Assembly: GCA_035294245.1 (NCBI GenBank)
Contig: DATGLG010000012.1
Span: 1-64,000, forward strand
DNA: 64,000 nucleotides
Direction: 5' to 3'
Source of the DNA: DATGLG01 sp035294245
GTDB taxonomy: Bacteria > Pseudomonadota > Alphaproteobacteria > JACZXZ01
The notes under the pieces were generated by a model. It made no database searches, was not told the origin of the DNA, and saw only the letters and a program-made list of their open reading frames with translations. A program made the translations under genes and the position numbers. Shown here piece by piece: positions 34,533 to 43,355 of this stretch (position 1 is its first letter; each line of letters begins with the position of its first letter).

Positions 34533-37500
34533 TTCTTGAGGTCGCTCGGCGGCGGTATCTGCTCGGGCGCCTGTTGCGGTGGATTGCCCGAGCCACTACC
34601 GCCGAGGATATCCATGAAAGAGCGCAGAATACCCGGCGCCAAAGCGGCAAGCGGATTCACGGAAACCTGCGGGTCCTCGATCTTGCCCTTCGCGGTATAA
34701 GTCGCCGCGAAAACGCCGCTCCCTTTCGGCCCGACCAGAATATTGCCCAGAAGCGGGATGTTTCCCAAGAGGCTGTTGAGAGTGTAGACCGGCACGATGG
34801 TGCCGTTGATGTCGAGGGTATCCGTCTCGAAATTCATGGTGCCGTCGAAGGTAATGCCGAGATCGGAGCCGACGGTGCGGGCGTCATGTAGCTCGACGAC
34901 GTCGCCCTTCTTGACGAAGGGCACTTCGAACACCGAAAAGCTGATGCCCTGGCCGCTCAGCCGATCGACAATGCCGGAAAGCGACGTCAAGGTCAGTAGC
35001 TTGGCAAGAAAAGGCGCGTTGATCAGCTTGTAATCGGTAATCCTCGCCAAGCCGGGGATCGGCGCCTCGGGATTGGCGTCATCGAGGGTGGCGGTCACGG
35101 CCAGTCGCCCGCCGACCACGTTGTCGCTGATCCCGAGCGTCTGCAGCACGGCGCCAGCGTCATCCGAGCGTATGGCCAGGCTAGTTTTCGCGCCCGCCGG
35201 GCTCATCGAAATGCTAATCGTCTTGCCGTCAAAGGTGTTGGCTGCAATCTGGGCCTCGGTCACGTGATCGCCGTTATGCTCGATACGACCCGCGGCATCG
35301 CTGAACGGACGGCGATGCTCTTCCGCCAGCCATAGCTTGGCGACGGCCAACGAGATGAAGAGAGGTGGCCCCGGCTTGGCAGCCGCCGCCGGCTTCGCTT
35401 CTTCCGCCTTGCTGCTCTTCAGCCAGGGAGCGGCATCGAGGCTATCGCCGCGAACGGCGATGTCATAGCCGCCCCCGGCGTGCCTCGCGACCCTCCCTCT
35501 CAATCGGTTCAGGCCGAAATCGAGCCGATCGAAAGTGACAGACCGGAAGTCTCCGGTCCCGGCGGCGAAATCTGCGCTGCCTCGCGCATCCAGATCAGCG
35601 GCCTCGATGCTGAAATCGGGGATGGCCGTCGGCTTGTCGCCGGTCATCACCAGGGTAAGCGTTGCCTTCCCGGGAATGCCCGGCTCCTTGCGCCAGCCCA
35701 TGCGGGGTATGGTGAGCCCTGCCTTGGTAAGATCGAGCGACGCGTTCACGCGCTTCTGGCGGCGATCCGACGCTCTCACATCAAGCTCGAACGGCACGGG
35801 CCCGGACACGAGATCGTCGGTTGCGAGATCGAACGTCTTCCGCGCGGCTTCGTCCAGCTCTCCGGAGACCCTGATCCGCTGCTGGGGGCTCTTCCCGAAC
35901 GTCTCCGCCCAATCGAGCGATACGGGCATGACCCCGATAGCGGCTTTGCCGGCGACGTCCATGCCGTCCTTGTTCACGCGCAAGGTCAAGCGGCCCTGGC
36001 TCAGGTCCTGATCGAAGAGGATCGATTTCATCGTGACGTCCTGCACATTGGCCGCCGCCGCCACCTGCACCTGGCGTAGGGAGAGGTCCTTGATCAGGGG
36101 GAATTGCAGGGAAAGCCGCACCGCCGTTGCGCCCCGCACATCGTCCGGCGAGAGTCCTATCCCTTTTGCGTAATTGAGTGGATCCTGATCGATTAGGCGG
36201 AGCGCGTTCTGCAAGGGCCCGCGAAGGATGAGCTCGATCGCGATCTGCTGATCCTGCTCATCGAGCCCGGTGATCGCGACACTGCCATCGTCGAGCGACA
36301 GGCCCTCCACCTTACCGGTCCGCAACGCGATATTGAAGCTCTTGCTGTCGAAGTGCGCCTCGCCGTCCACGCCGACGACGCTTGGCATCCTGCCGAGATA
36401 GTGAACGTCGATGCCGGACAGCCGCATCGTTCCCGAAATACCGTCGAGGACCAAGCTCTCCGGATCTAGTCCGCGGCCATGCGCCGCAAGATTGGCATGA
36501 AGCTCATCGATTCGCCCGCTAGAAAGATTTTGCGTGATCCAATTGCGCGGGCCGGGCGCGATGCTCACCGGCCAGCGGCGGGGAAGCTCATCGACCGCGA
36601 GATCCGTCACGCCAACATTCAGCCCGATTGTGCTGTCGCCGCCCAAGCCGTCCGCGGTGCCGCTTATGCTGATCTTCGGACCGCCGAGATCGATCTGGAA
36701 CTTCTCGAGATCGAGGCGGTCGCCGCCCTGGCTGAAGGTCCCGCGCGCTTCGATTTGGTCGACCTCGACGTTATTCGGGTAGAGCTCATGAAGATCGAGG
36801 TGCCCATGACCGCCGGCGAGATCAAATCTGAGCGTATCGAGCGTATAGCCAGCCGCAAGCCGCGCCGCGACATGGCCATGGATGGTCAAGGCGAGCCGCG
36901 CCAGAGGCGTTAGAGAAGGAAGCGCACCGGCGAGATCGGCAGGCGAAAATCCATGGAATGCCACATCAAGGCTCAACATCCGTGTTGAAGCCTCGTAGAG
37001 TCCGTCCAAATCGAAATTGCTGACCTTGCCGTCGATGGTGAGCTCGAGGGTGGCGCTTGCATGGACCCCGCCCGGTCCACGAGCGAAGACGAGCCGATCA
37101 AGGCGTGTCTTCCAGGACGTGTTCCAGTGGCTGTCCTCGACCGCGAGATCCGTATCGCTGATGATCACCCGACGCAAATAGGTGATGGGATGCCGGGGAT
37201 CCTGCGGCAACAGGAGGTCCTCGAGGATTGCCGGAAGCAAGGTATTTTCGCTCTGCTGCCCGGTCGAATCCACAAACCCGAGCCCGAAGCCGCCATTGGC
37301 TTCCCGGTGGAGGTGCAAGCGGGCGCCGCGCAGCCCGAGGGAGGTGGGTGCGACGACACCGTGGAGGAGACCGGCTGCACTGAGATGGATGGAGACTTCC
37401 GGAATGATTGCGAGGAGCTGACCCTGGGCACCCACGGCGCGCAGTCCGCGCGCCCGAATATCGAGCGTGTGATCACGGCGACTCCAGACGAGCACCGTGT

Positions 37501-37684
37501 GATCAAGCTCAAGGGTGTAAGCCCCGTTTGGAGACGACAACGCCTGCTCGATATAAGGTGTCAGGAAGTCGAGCGTTATGGGACCGGCTGAGAGCCGCCA
37601 TACGGCGAGTCCGACGAGAAGCGCCAACCCGGCCACGAGGGTGCCGAATATTTCGAGAAGCAGTTTGGAGGTGTGCCGTATCAC
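34529..37684 (-). CDS. Large AsmA/YhdP-like envelope protein (DUF3971)
   Basis: 1051 residues with a GTG start at 37684. One N-terminal membrane anchor (about 8-30) is followed by a long, beta-rich periplasmic body. The N-terminal half matches DUF3971 and the C-terminal part an AsmA-like domain (TDTLDINGTIVPVYTLNSLLGNIPLLGN is the typical end block, partly quoted). YhdP/AsmA proteins are thought to form bridge-like grooves that move phospholipids between membranes; that role is inferred by family. Its stop overlaps the tyrS stop by 3 bp on the opposite strand. Confidence 0.82.
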   Translation of the reverse strand: MIRHTSKLLLEIFGTLVAGLALLVGLAVWRLSAGPITLDFLTPYIEQALSSPNGAYTLELDHTVLVWSRRDHTLDIRARGLRAVGAQGQLLAIIPEVSIHLSAAGLLHGVVAPTSLGLRGARLHLHREANGGFGLGFVDSTGQQSENTLLPAILEDLLLPQDPRHPITYLRRVIISDTDLAVEDSHWNTSWKTRLDRLVFARGPGGVHASATLELTIDGKVSNFDLDGLYEASTRMLSLDVAFHGFSPADLAGALPSLTPLARLALTIHGHVAARLAAGYTLDTLRFDLAGGHGHLDLHELYPNNVEVDQIEARGTFSQGGDRLDLEKFQIDLGGPKISISGTADGLGGDSTIGLNVGVTDLAVDELPRRWPVSIAPGPRNWITQNLSSGRIDELHANLAAHGRGLDPESLVLDGISGTMRLSGIDVHYLGRMPSVVGVDGEAHFDSKSFNIALRTGKVEGLSLDDGSVAITGLDEQDQQIAIELILRGPLQNALRLIDQDPLNYAKGIGLSPDDVRGATAVRLSLQFPLIKDLSLRQVQVAAAANVQDVTMKSILFDQDLSQGRLTLRVNKDGMDVAGKAAIGVMPVSLDWAETFGKSPQQRIRVSGELDEAARKTFDLATDDLVSGPVPFELDVRASDRRQKRVNASLDLTKAGLTIPRMGWRKEPGIPGKATLTLVMTGDKPTAIPDFSIEAADLDARGSADFAAGTGDFRSVTFDRLDFGLNRLRGRVARHAGGGYDIAVRGDSLDAAPWLKSSKAEEAKPAAAAKPGPPLFISLAVAKLWLAEEHRRPFSDAAGRIEHNGDHVTEAQIAANTFDGKTISISMSPAGAKTSLAIRSDDAGAVLQTLGISDNVVGGRLAVTATLDDANPEAPIPGLARITDYKLINAPFLAKLLTLTSLSGIVDRLSGQGISFSVFEVPFVKKGDVVELHDARTVGSDLGITFDGTMNFETDTLDINGTIVPVYTLNSLLGNIPLLGNILVGPKGSGVFAATYTAKGKIEDPQVSVNPLAALAPGILRSFMDILGGSGSGNPPQQAPEQIPPPSDLKN

Positions 37685-37863
37685 TTCGAGGCTCGCCGGT
37701 TACGGCACTTGACCGGCATCCATGCTTCGCGCAGCTTGTTCCGAACGCCTTCTCCTGTGCGCGAGGAAGGTCGCCGGCCGAGAAAGCCGCGCTTTTTCGT
37801 GGAACATGCCGTGCCGGACGGGCGTGTTGCAGAGGCTGGGGCGAGGATCGCCCATGAGGCGAG

Positions 37864-40800
37864 ATGAATCATAAGCCCCTCTTAGCCGATTCCACCACCA
37901 TTCCCAAGGCCGCTGACTCGACGGCGGCCGAGATCGGTCTGGAACGTTGGGCCGAATTGGCAGCGAGCATCGGTAACCCCGCCCTCGAGGCGGAGGCCGC
38001 GCAATTATCCGCCGATCTGACGGTCAGGCGGCTTCTCGCCGCGCTGTTCGGCAACAGCCCCTTCCTAACGCAATGTATACTCGTCGACATCGCCTATACC
38101 TGCTCGCTATTGAGGGGCGACCTTGAAGAACGCTACGCGCAGGTTTTGGCCTCCCTCGACAACGTCGATTTTCGGCACGCCGCGATCGAGGACGTGATGG
38201 CGGCGCTGCGCACCGCCAAGCGCCGCGCGGCGCTGGCGATCGCGATCGCGGACATCCTGGAGCGCTGGCCGCTCGAGCGAATCACCGGTGCCTTGAGCGA
38301 TCTCGCCGGCAGGACCCTGCGCGTGGCACTTCGTCATCAGCTTTGCCAGGCGCACGCCAAAGGTTGGCTCGGGATTGCCCACGATGAAGAACCCGAGAAA
38401 GGCTGCGGTTATTTCGTCCTCGGACTCGGCAAATTGGGCGCTCAAGAGCTGAACTATTCCAGCGACATTGATCTGGTCGTGCTTTACGACGAGGATCGTG
38501 TGAGGACCGGCGATCGCGAAGCGCTCAATCAGAATTTTGTCCGCATGACGCGAAATCTCGTGCGCATGATGCAGGAGCGCACGCCGGAGGGATACGTCTT
38601 TCGAACCGATCTCCGCCTGCGGCCGGATCCCGCGGCGACGCCATTGGCGCTCTCCACCACTGCGGCCGAGCTTTATTATGAGAGCCTTGGGCAGAACTGG
38701 GAGCGTGCCGCTTTCATCAAGGCGCGCCCGGTCGCCGGCGATCTGGAGGCGGGGGAGGCGTTTTTACGTCGCCTCCAGCCCTTCCTCTGGCGCCGCCATC
38801 TTGATTTCGCCGCCATCAGGGATATCCACTCGATCAAGCGCCAGATCCATGCCCATCGCGGCGGCGGCAGCATCGCTATCGCGGGACATAACCTCAAGCT
38901 GGGCCGTGGCGGCATACGGGAAATCGAGTTTTTCGCCCAGACGCAGCAGCTGATCTGGGGAGGGCGAGAGCCCACATTGCGCGTTCGCGCCACCTGCGAC
39001 GCCCTGCGAGCGCTCGCCGCCGAGGGCCACGTGAAGGCCGAAGTGGCCGCAGAGCTGATCGACAGCTATGGCTTTCTTCGCCGGGTCGAGCATCGGCTGC
39101 AGATGATCGACGATCAGCAGACGCAGACCCTGCCGGAGCGATCGACGGAGATCGAGGCGCTTGCGATATTCCTGGGCTTCTCTGACGCTGGGTCGTTCGC
39201 TCGCACACTGGAATTCCACTTGCGGCGAGTCGAGGAGCATTATGCGCGGCTCTTCGAGAGCTCGCCCAACCTCGGCACCGCCTCCGGGAATCTCGTCTTC
39301 ACGGGAGCCGACCACGATCCCGAAACCCTCGAGACGATCGCTGGATTGGGATACAAGACGCCCGAAACGGTATCGGCGGTAATTCGCGGCTGGCATCACG
39401 GCCGGTATCGCGCGATGCGCAGCACGCGGGCGCGCGAGCTTCTCACCGAGCTGACGCCGCAATTGCTGGCTGCATTTGCGGGCGCGGTCGACGCGGACGC
39501 CGCCTTCCTTAGCTTCGATCGTTTCCTCTCGCGCCTGCCATCCGGCGTCCAGCTCTTCTCGCTCTTCCATTCGAATCCCGATCTTCTGACCCTGGTCGCC
39601 GAGATCATGGGAAGCGCGCCCCGGCTTGCGGAACAGCTCGCCCAACACCCTCTCCTTCTCGACGCGGTGCTCGACAGCGACTTTTTCAAGCCTCTGCCCG
39701 CGCAGCCCGATCTCGCCCGTGATTTGGCGGAGGCGCTGCGGCAGGCGCGGGACTTCCAGGACATCCTCGACATCGCCCGACGCTGGTGCAACGACCGGAA
39801 ATTCCAGGTCGGCGTTCAGATGCTTCGGGGCACGCTGAACCCCGAGGCGGCCGGCCCCGTTTTCGCAGATATCGCCCAGACCGTCATCACCGCGCTGATC
39901 GACCCGGTCACCGCCATGCTGGCGGAGACCCATGGGCGGATTCGCGGCGGCGGCATTGCCGTGGTGGCGCTCGGCAAGCTGGGTGGCCGCGAGATGACCA
40001 TGACCTCCGATCTCGACCTCCTCTTCATCTATGATGCCCCGAGCGATGTCGAATCCTCCGACGGCCCGCGTCCCTTGGCGCCCAGTCATTATTTTGTCCG
40101 GCTTTCCCAACGCCTGCTCGCCGCCATTACCGCCCTGACCGGCGAAGGCCGGCTTTATGAGGTCGATATGCGCCTCCGGCCCTCCGGCGAGAAGGGGCCG
40201 CTTGCAACCAGCCTCAAGGGCTTCGTCGACTATCAGACGACGGAGGCTTGGACTTGGGAGCACATGGCTCTGACCCGGGCTCGCGTGATCGCCGGCCCGC
40301 CAGAACTCTGCCGGCGCATCGGGGCGGCACTTGCGGAGATTCTTACTGCCCCCCGCAATCCGGACAGCCTGCTTCGAGACGTCGCCGAGATGCGTGAGCG
40401 CATCGAGCAAACGCACCACACCGACGACATCTGGGAAGGCAAGCGGGTGCGCGGCGGGCTCGTCGACCTCGAATTCATCGCCCAATACCTCCAGCTTCGC
40501 CACGCCCGGACAAAGCCGGACGTTCTGCAGGTCAATACGACAGCGGCGTTTGAAGCCTTGTCTCGCGCTGGTGTGCTCGCAGCCGATGCCGCGGAAGATC
40601 TGATCGCGGCCACCCATCTGTGGCGCCAAGTGCTTGGCATCTTGCGGCTGGCCGAGGAGCGCAACTTCGACGAGGGCGCGGCACCCGACGGCTTGCGCCA
40701 GGTCGTCGCCCGCGCTACGAAGACGGCCGACTTGATCGCGCTAAAAGCCGAACTCCTCGCCGCGGCAAGGCGCGTGCAAGACCACTACGCGCTCATCATT

Positions 40801-40866
40801 GGAAACCCGGCGGCGGAGCTTCCCAAGGAATTGAGCCAGCCAACGACGTCCAGGAGATCCTCATGA
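37864..40866 (+). CDS. glnE: Glutamine synthetase adenylyltransferase/deadenylase
   Basis: 1000 residues. Two nucleotidyltransferase domains are each marked by their signature: GLGKLGAQELNYSSDIDL in the N-terminal (deadenylase) half and ALGKLGGREMTMTSDLDL in the C-terminal (adenylylase) half. Helical domains follow each. It modifies glutamine synthetase in response to PII and 2-oxoglutarate. The final TGA overlaps the bcp start codon as ATGA, so the two are translationally coupled. Confidence 0.96.
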   Translation: MNHKPLLADSTTIPKAADSTAAEIGLERWAELAASIGNPALEAEAAQLSADLTVRRLLAALFGNSPFLTQCILVDIAYTCSLLRGDLEERYAQVLASLDNVDFRHAAIEDVMAALRTAKRRAALAIAIADILERWPLERITGALSDLAGRTLRVALRHQLCQAHAKGWLGIAHDEEPEKGCGYFVLGLGKLGAQELNYSSDIDLVVLYDEDRVRTGDREALNQNFVRMTRNLVRMMQERTPEGYVFRTDLRLRPDPAATPLALSTTAAELYYESLGQNWERAAFIKARPVAGDLEAGEAFLRRLQPFLWRRHLDFAAIRDIHSIKRQIHAHRGGGSIAIAGHNLKLGRGGIREIEFFAQTQQLIWGGREPTLRVRATCDALRALAAEGHVKAEVAAELIDSYGFLRRVEHRLQMIDDQQTQTLPERSTEIEALAIFLGFSDAGSFARTLEFHLRRVEEHYARLFESSPNLGTASGNLVFTGADHDPETLETIAGLGYKTPETVSAVIRGWHHGRYRAMRSTRARELLTELTPQLLAAFAGAVDADAAFLSFDRFLSRLPSGVQLFSLFHSNPDLLTLVAEIMGSAPRLAEQLAQHPLLLDAVLDSDFFKPLPAQPDLARDLAEALRQARDFQDILDIARRWCNDRKFQVGVQMLRGTLNPEAAGPVFADIAQTVITALIDPVTAMLAETHGRIRGGGIAVVALGKLGGREMTMTSDLDLLFIYDAPSDVESSDGPRPLAPSHYFVRLSQRLLAAITALTGEGRLYEVDMRLRPSGEKGPLATSLKGFVDYQTTEAWTWEHMALTRARVIAGPPELCRRIGAALAEILTAPRNPDSLLRDVAEMRERIEQTHHTDDIWEGKRVRGGLVDLEFIAQYLQLRHARTKPDVLQVNTTAAFEALSRAGVLAADAAEDLIAATHLWRQVLGILRLAEERNFDEGAAPDGLRQVVARATKTADLIALKAELLAAARRVQDHYALIIGNPAAELPKELSQPTTSRRSS

Positions 40867-41327
40867 GTCTGAAGATCGGCGACCCCGCCCCCGATTTCAC
40901 CAAGCCGGCCGACGGGGGCGGGGCGTTCACGCTGTCCAAGCTGAAGGGCAAGCCCGTGATCTTGTATTTCTATCCCAAGGATGACACCTCGGGTTGCACG
41001 AAGGAAGCCTGCGGCTTTCGCGACAGCTTTCCCGATTTCAGCAAAGCCGGTGCCGCCGTGGTCGGCATCTCGCGCGACAATGTCGCCTCCCACGACCGGT
41101 TCAAGGCCAAGCACGCCCTTCCTTTCACCCTGGTCTCCGACGAGGACGGCGCCGTTTGCCAGGCCTATGGCACGTGGGTCGAAAAGAGCATGTACGGCCG
41201 TAAGTACATGGGCATCGAGCGCGCCACCTTCCTCATCGACAAGGAGGGAAAGCTGCGCGGGATCTGGCGCAAGGTGAAGGTGCCCGGCCACGTCGACGAG
41301 GTGCTCGCGGCGGTAAAGGCGCTTTGA
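40863..41327 (+). CDS. bcp: Peroxiredoxin Bcp/PrxQ
   Basis: 154 residues. Peroxidatic Cys45 and resolving Cys50 in DTSGCTKEACGFRD, the atypical two-cysteine spacing of PrxQ. It reduces hydroperoxides with thioredoxin. The start overlaps the glnE stop by 4 bp; the longer upstream frame lies within glnE and is not used. Confidence 0.95.
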   Translation: MSLKIGDPAPDFTKPADGGGAFTLSKLKGKPVILYFYPKDDTSGCTKEACGFRDSFPDFSKAGAAVVGISRDNVASHDRFKAKHALPFTLVSDEDGAVCQAYGTWVEKSMYGRKYMGIERATFLIDKEGKLRGIWRKVKVPGHVDEVLAAVKAL

Positions 41328-41351
41328 GGCATCGCCACGCGCCCGTCACCC

Positions 41352-42014
41352 TTATCCACTTGAGGCGGACGCCAAGCCGATCGGGCAGCTCACCCCCGTG
41401 CCGCCGAGCCCGCAATAGCCGTTTGGATTCTTGGCCAGATATTGCTGGTGATAGCCCTCGGCATAGTAGAACGCCGGCGCCTCCCGGATCTCGGTGGTGA
41501 TCAAGCCGTATCCGGCGCCCGACAGGACTCGCTGATAGGCATCACGGCTCGCTTCCGCGGCGTGCCGCTGCGCCTCGCCATAGGTGTAGATGGCAGAGCG
41601 ATACTGCGTGCCGATGTCGTTGCCCTGCCGCATTCCCTGGGTCGGATCATGGCTCTCCCAAAAAAGCTTGAGCAGCGCCTCATAACGCGTCACCCGCGGA
41701 TCGAACACGACGAGGACCACCTCGGCATGGCCCGTGCCGCCGCTGCACACTTCCTCATAAGTGGGATTGGGTGTATGGCCGCCGGCATAGCCAACCGCCG
41801 TTACATAGACCCCCGGCGCCTGCCAGAATTTGCGCTCTGCGCCCCAGAAGCAACCGAGCCCAAAAACCGCGATCTCATGGCCTGAGGGGAACGGCGGCTT
41901 GAGGGGCCGACCGCTCACGAAATGCGCCGGCGGCACCGGCATCGGCGCTTGCCGCCCGGGCAACGCTTCCGCCGCGGCGGGCATCTCCAGTTTCCTGCGT
42001 GATACGGCCCTCAT
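41352..42014 (-). CDS. msrA: Peptide methionine sulfoxide reductase MsrA
   Basis: 220 residues. Catalytic Cys55 in VFGLGCFWGAE, the GYAGG and YEEVCSGGTGHAEVV blocks, and a C-terminal CGLGGTGVSCP pair of recycling cysteines. The N-terminal extension of about 48 residues has no obvious signal peptide, so a cytoplasmic location is likely. It converges on bcp with 24 bp between. Confidence 0.93.
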   Translation of the reverse strand: MRAVSRRKLEMPAAAEALPGRQAPMPVPPAHFVSGRPLKPPFPSGHEIAVFGLGCFWGAERKFWQAPGVYVTAVGYAGGHTPNPTYEEVCSGGTGHAEVVLVVFDPRVTRYEALLKLFWESHDPTQGMRQGNDIGTQYRSAIYTYGEAQRHAAEASRDAYQRVLSGAGYGLITTEIREAPAFYYAEGYHQQYLAKNPNGYCGLGGTGVSCPIGLASASSG

Positions 42015-42146
42015 GACGACCTCCTTCGGAATGCGGGGGAACCGGAACCCTTACACCTCGTCTTTAGATGTCCTGTCCACCGCTCCCGCGCAAGGGGATG
42101 CAGATCGACGAAGCAGCCCGAGGCAGAGCGAGAGCGTGGGCGAGGA

Positions 42147-43284
42147 TCAAGCCGTCTCGGCCTTGTTGGCCGTCGGTGATCCTCCACCTTTCACGCGCTG
42201 GGCCAGCGAGGCTTCCAGGAAGCGATCGAGATCGCCATCGAGGACGCCGCGAGAATCGCTGGTCTCGACCCCCGTGCGCAAATCCTTGACCATCTGGTAG
42301 GGGTGCAGCACGTAGGAGCGGATCTGGTGTCCCCATCCGATTTCGCTCTTGGCGTCGTGCTCGGCCTGGATTTGCGCCTCGCGCTTCTGCAGCTCGGCTT
42401 CGTAGAGCCGTGCCTTTAGCATGGCGAAGGCCGTCGCGCGATTGCGATGCTGGGACCGGTCGTTCTGGCACTGCACGACGATCCCGGTCGGCAGATGGGT
42501 GATGCGAACGGCGCTGTCCGTTCGATTCACATGCTGGCCGCCCGCCCCGGAGGCACGATAGGTGTCGATGCGGAGGTCTTTCTCCTGGATCTCGATCTCG
42601 ATCGCCTCGTCGATCACCGGATAGACCCAGACCGAGGCAAAGCTCGTATGGCGGCGCGCGTTGGAATCGAAGGGGGAGATGCGCACCAGGCGATGAACCC
42701 CCGACTCGGTCTTGAGCCAGCCATAGGCATTGGCGCCGATCACCTTGATGGAGGCCGACTTGATCCCAGCCTCCTCGCCAGCGCTTTCCTCGATCCACTC
42801 GATCTTATAACCGCGCTGCTCGGCCCAGCGCACATACATGCGCAGCAGCATCTCCGCCCAATCCTGGGATTCGGTGCCGCCAGCGCCGGCGTGTATTTCG
42901 AGAAAGGCGTCGTTGCCGTCCGCCTCGCCGGAAAGCAGGCTCGCCAGCTCCTGCTTCGCGGCGTGGGCTTGGATCCGTTTGAGCGCAGCCTCGGCATCCG
43001 CGGCGACGGCGGCGTCTCCTTCCGCTTCGGCGAGCTCGAGAAGCTCGCGGCTGTCGCGATATTCCTGCTCCAGGCTGCGGTAATCGCCGATCGCCTTGTC
43101 AAGCAGGGTGCGCTCGCGCATGAGGCGCTGCGCCGCCTGGGGATCGTCCCAGAGGGCCGGGTCCTCCGCCCGCGCATTCAAGGCCGCGAGCTTCTTCTCG
43201 GCATTCTCCAGGTCAAAGATGCCTCCTCAGCAGCGCGAGCGACTGCTCGATTTGGCCGACGATGGCTTCGATCTCGGTGCGCAT
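42147..43284 (-). CDS. prfB: Peptide chain release factor 2, programmed +1 frameshift
   Basis: The zero frame starts at the ATG at 43284 and reads 23 codons to a TGA at 43215-43213. Skipping one T and continuing from GAC at 43214 gives 355 more residues ending at 42147, for about 378 in all, the usual RF2 length. The GGQ motif is in RASGAGGQHVNRTDSAV. The specificity-determining region of RF2 (SPF in VRISPFDSNARRHTSF) is present. The gene lies upstream of nothing else in its direction and 70 bp downstream of mrcA. Confidence 0.94.
43212..43227 (-). promoter_or_regulatory. RF2 autoregulatory frameshift site
   Basis: Read leftwards, an internal Shine-Dalgarno AGGAGG (43227-43222), the 3-nt spacer CAT, then the slip codon and stop CTTTGAC (43218-43212). 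This is the classic arrangement: low RF2 stalls the ribosome at TGA and promotes the +1 shift. Confidence 0.95.
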
Positions 43285-43355
43285 AGGGCTGTCATAGGAG
43301 AGAGCGCCCGCGGACGCAAGGGCGGCGAAAGCAGCACCGGAAGGCATCGTCCCGC

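Noticed and set aside
43213..43215. Nonsense mutation or sequencing frameshift in prfB
   Set aside because: The TGA lies in the canonical RF2 recoding site with its own Shine-Dalgarno, so it is programmed and not an error.
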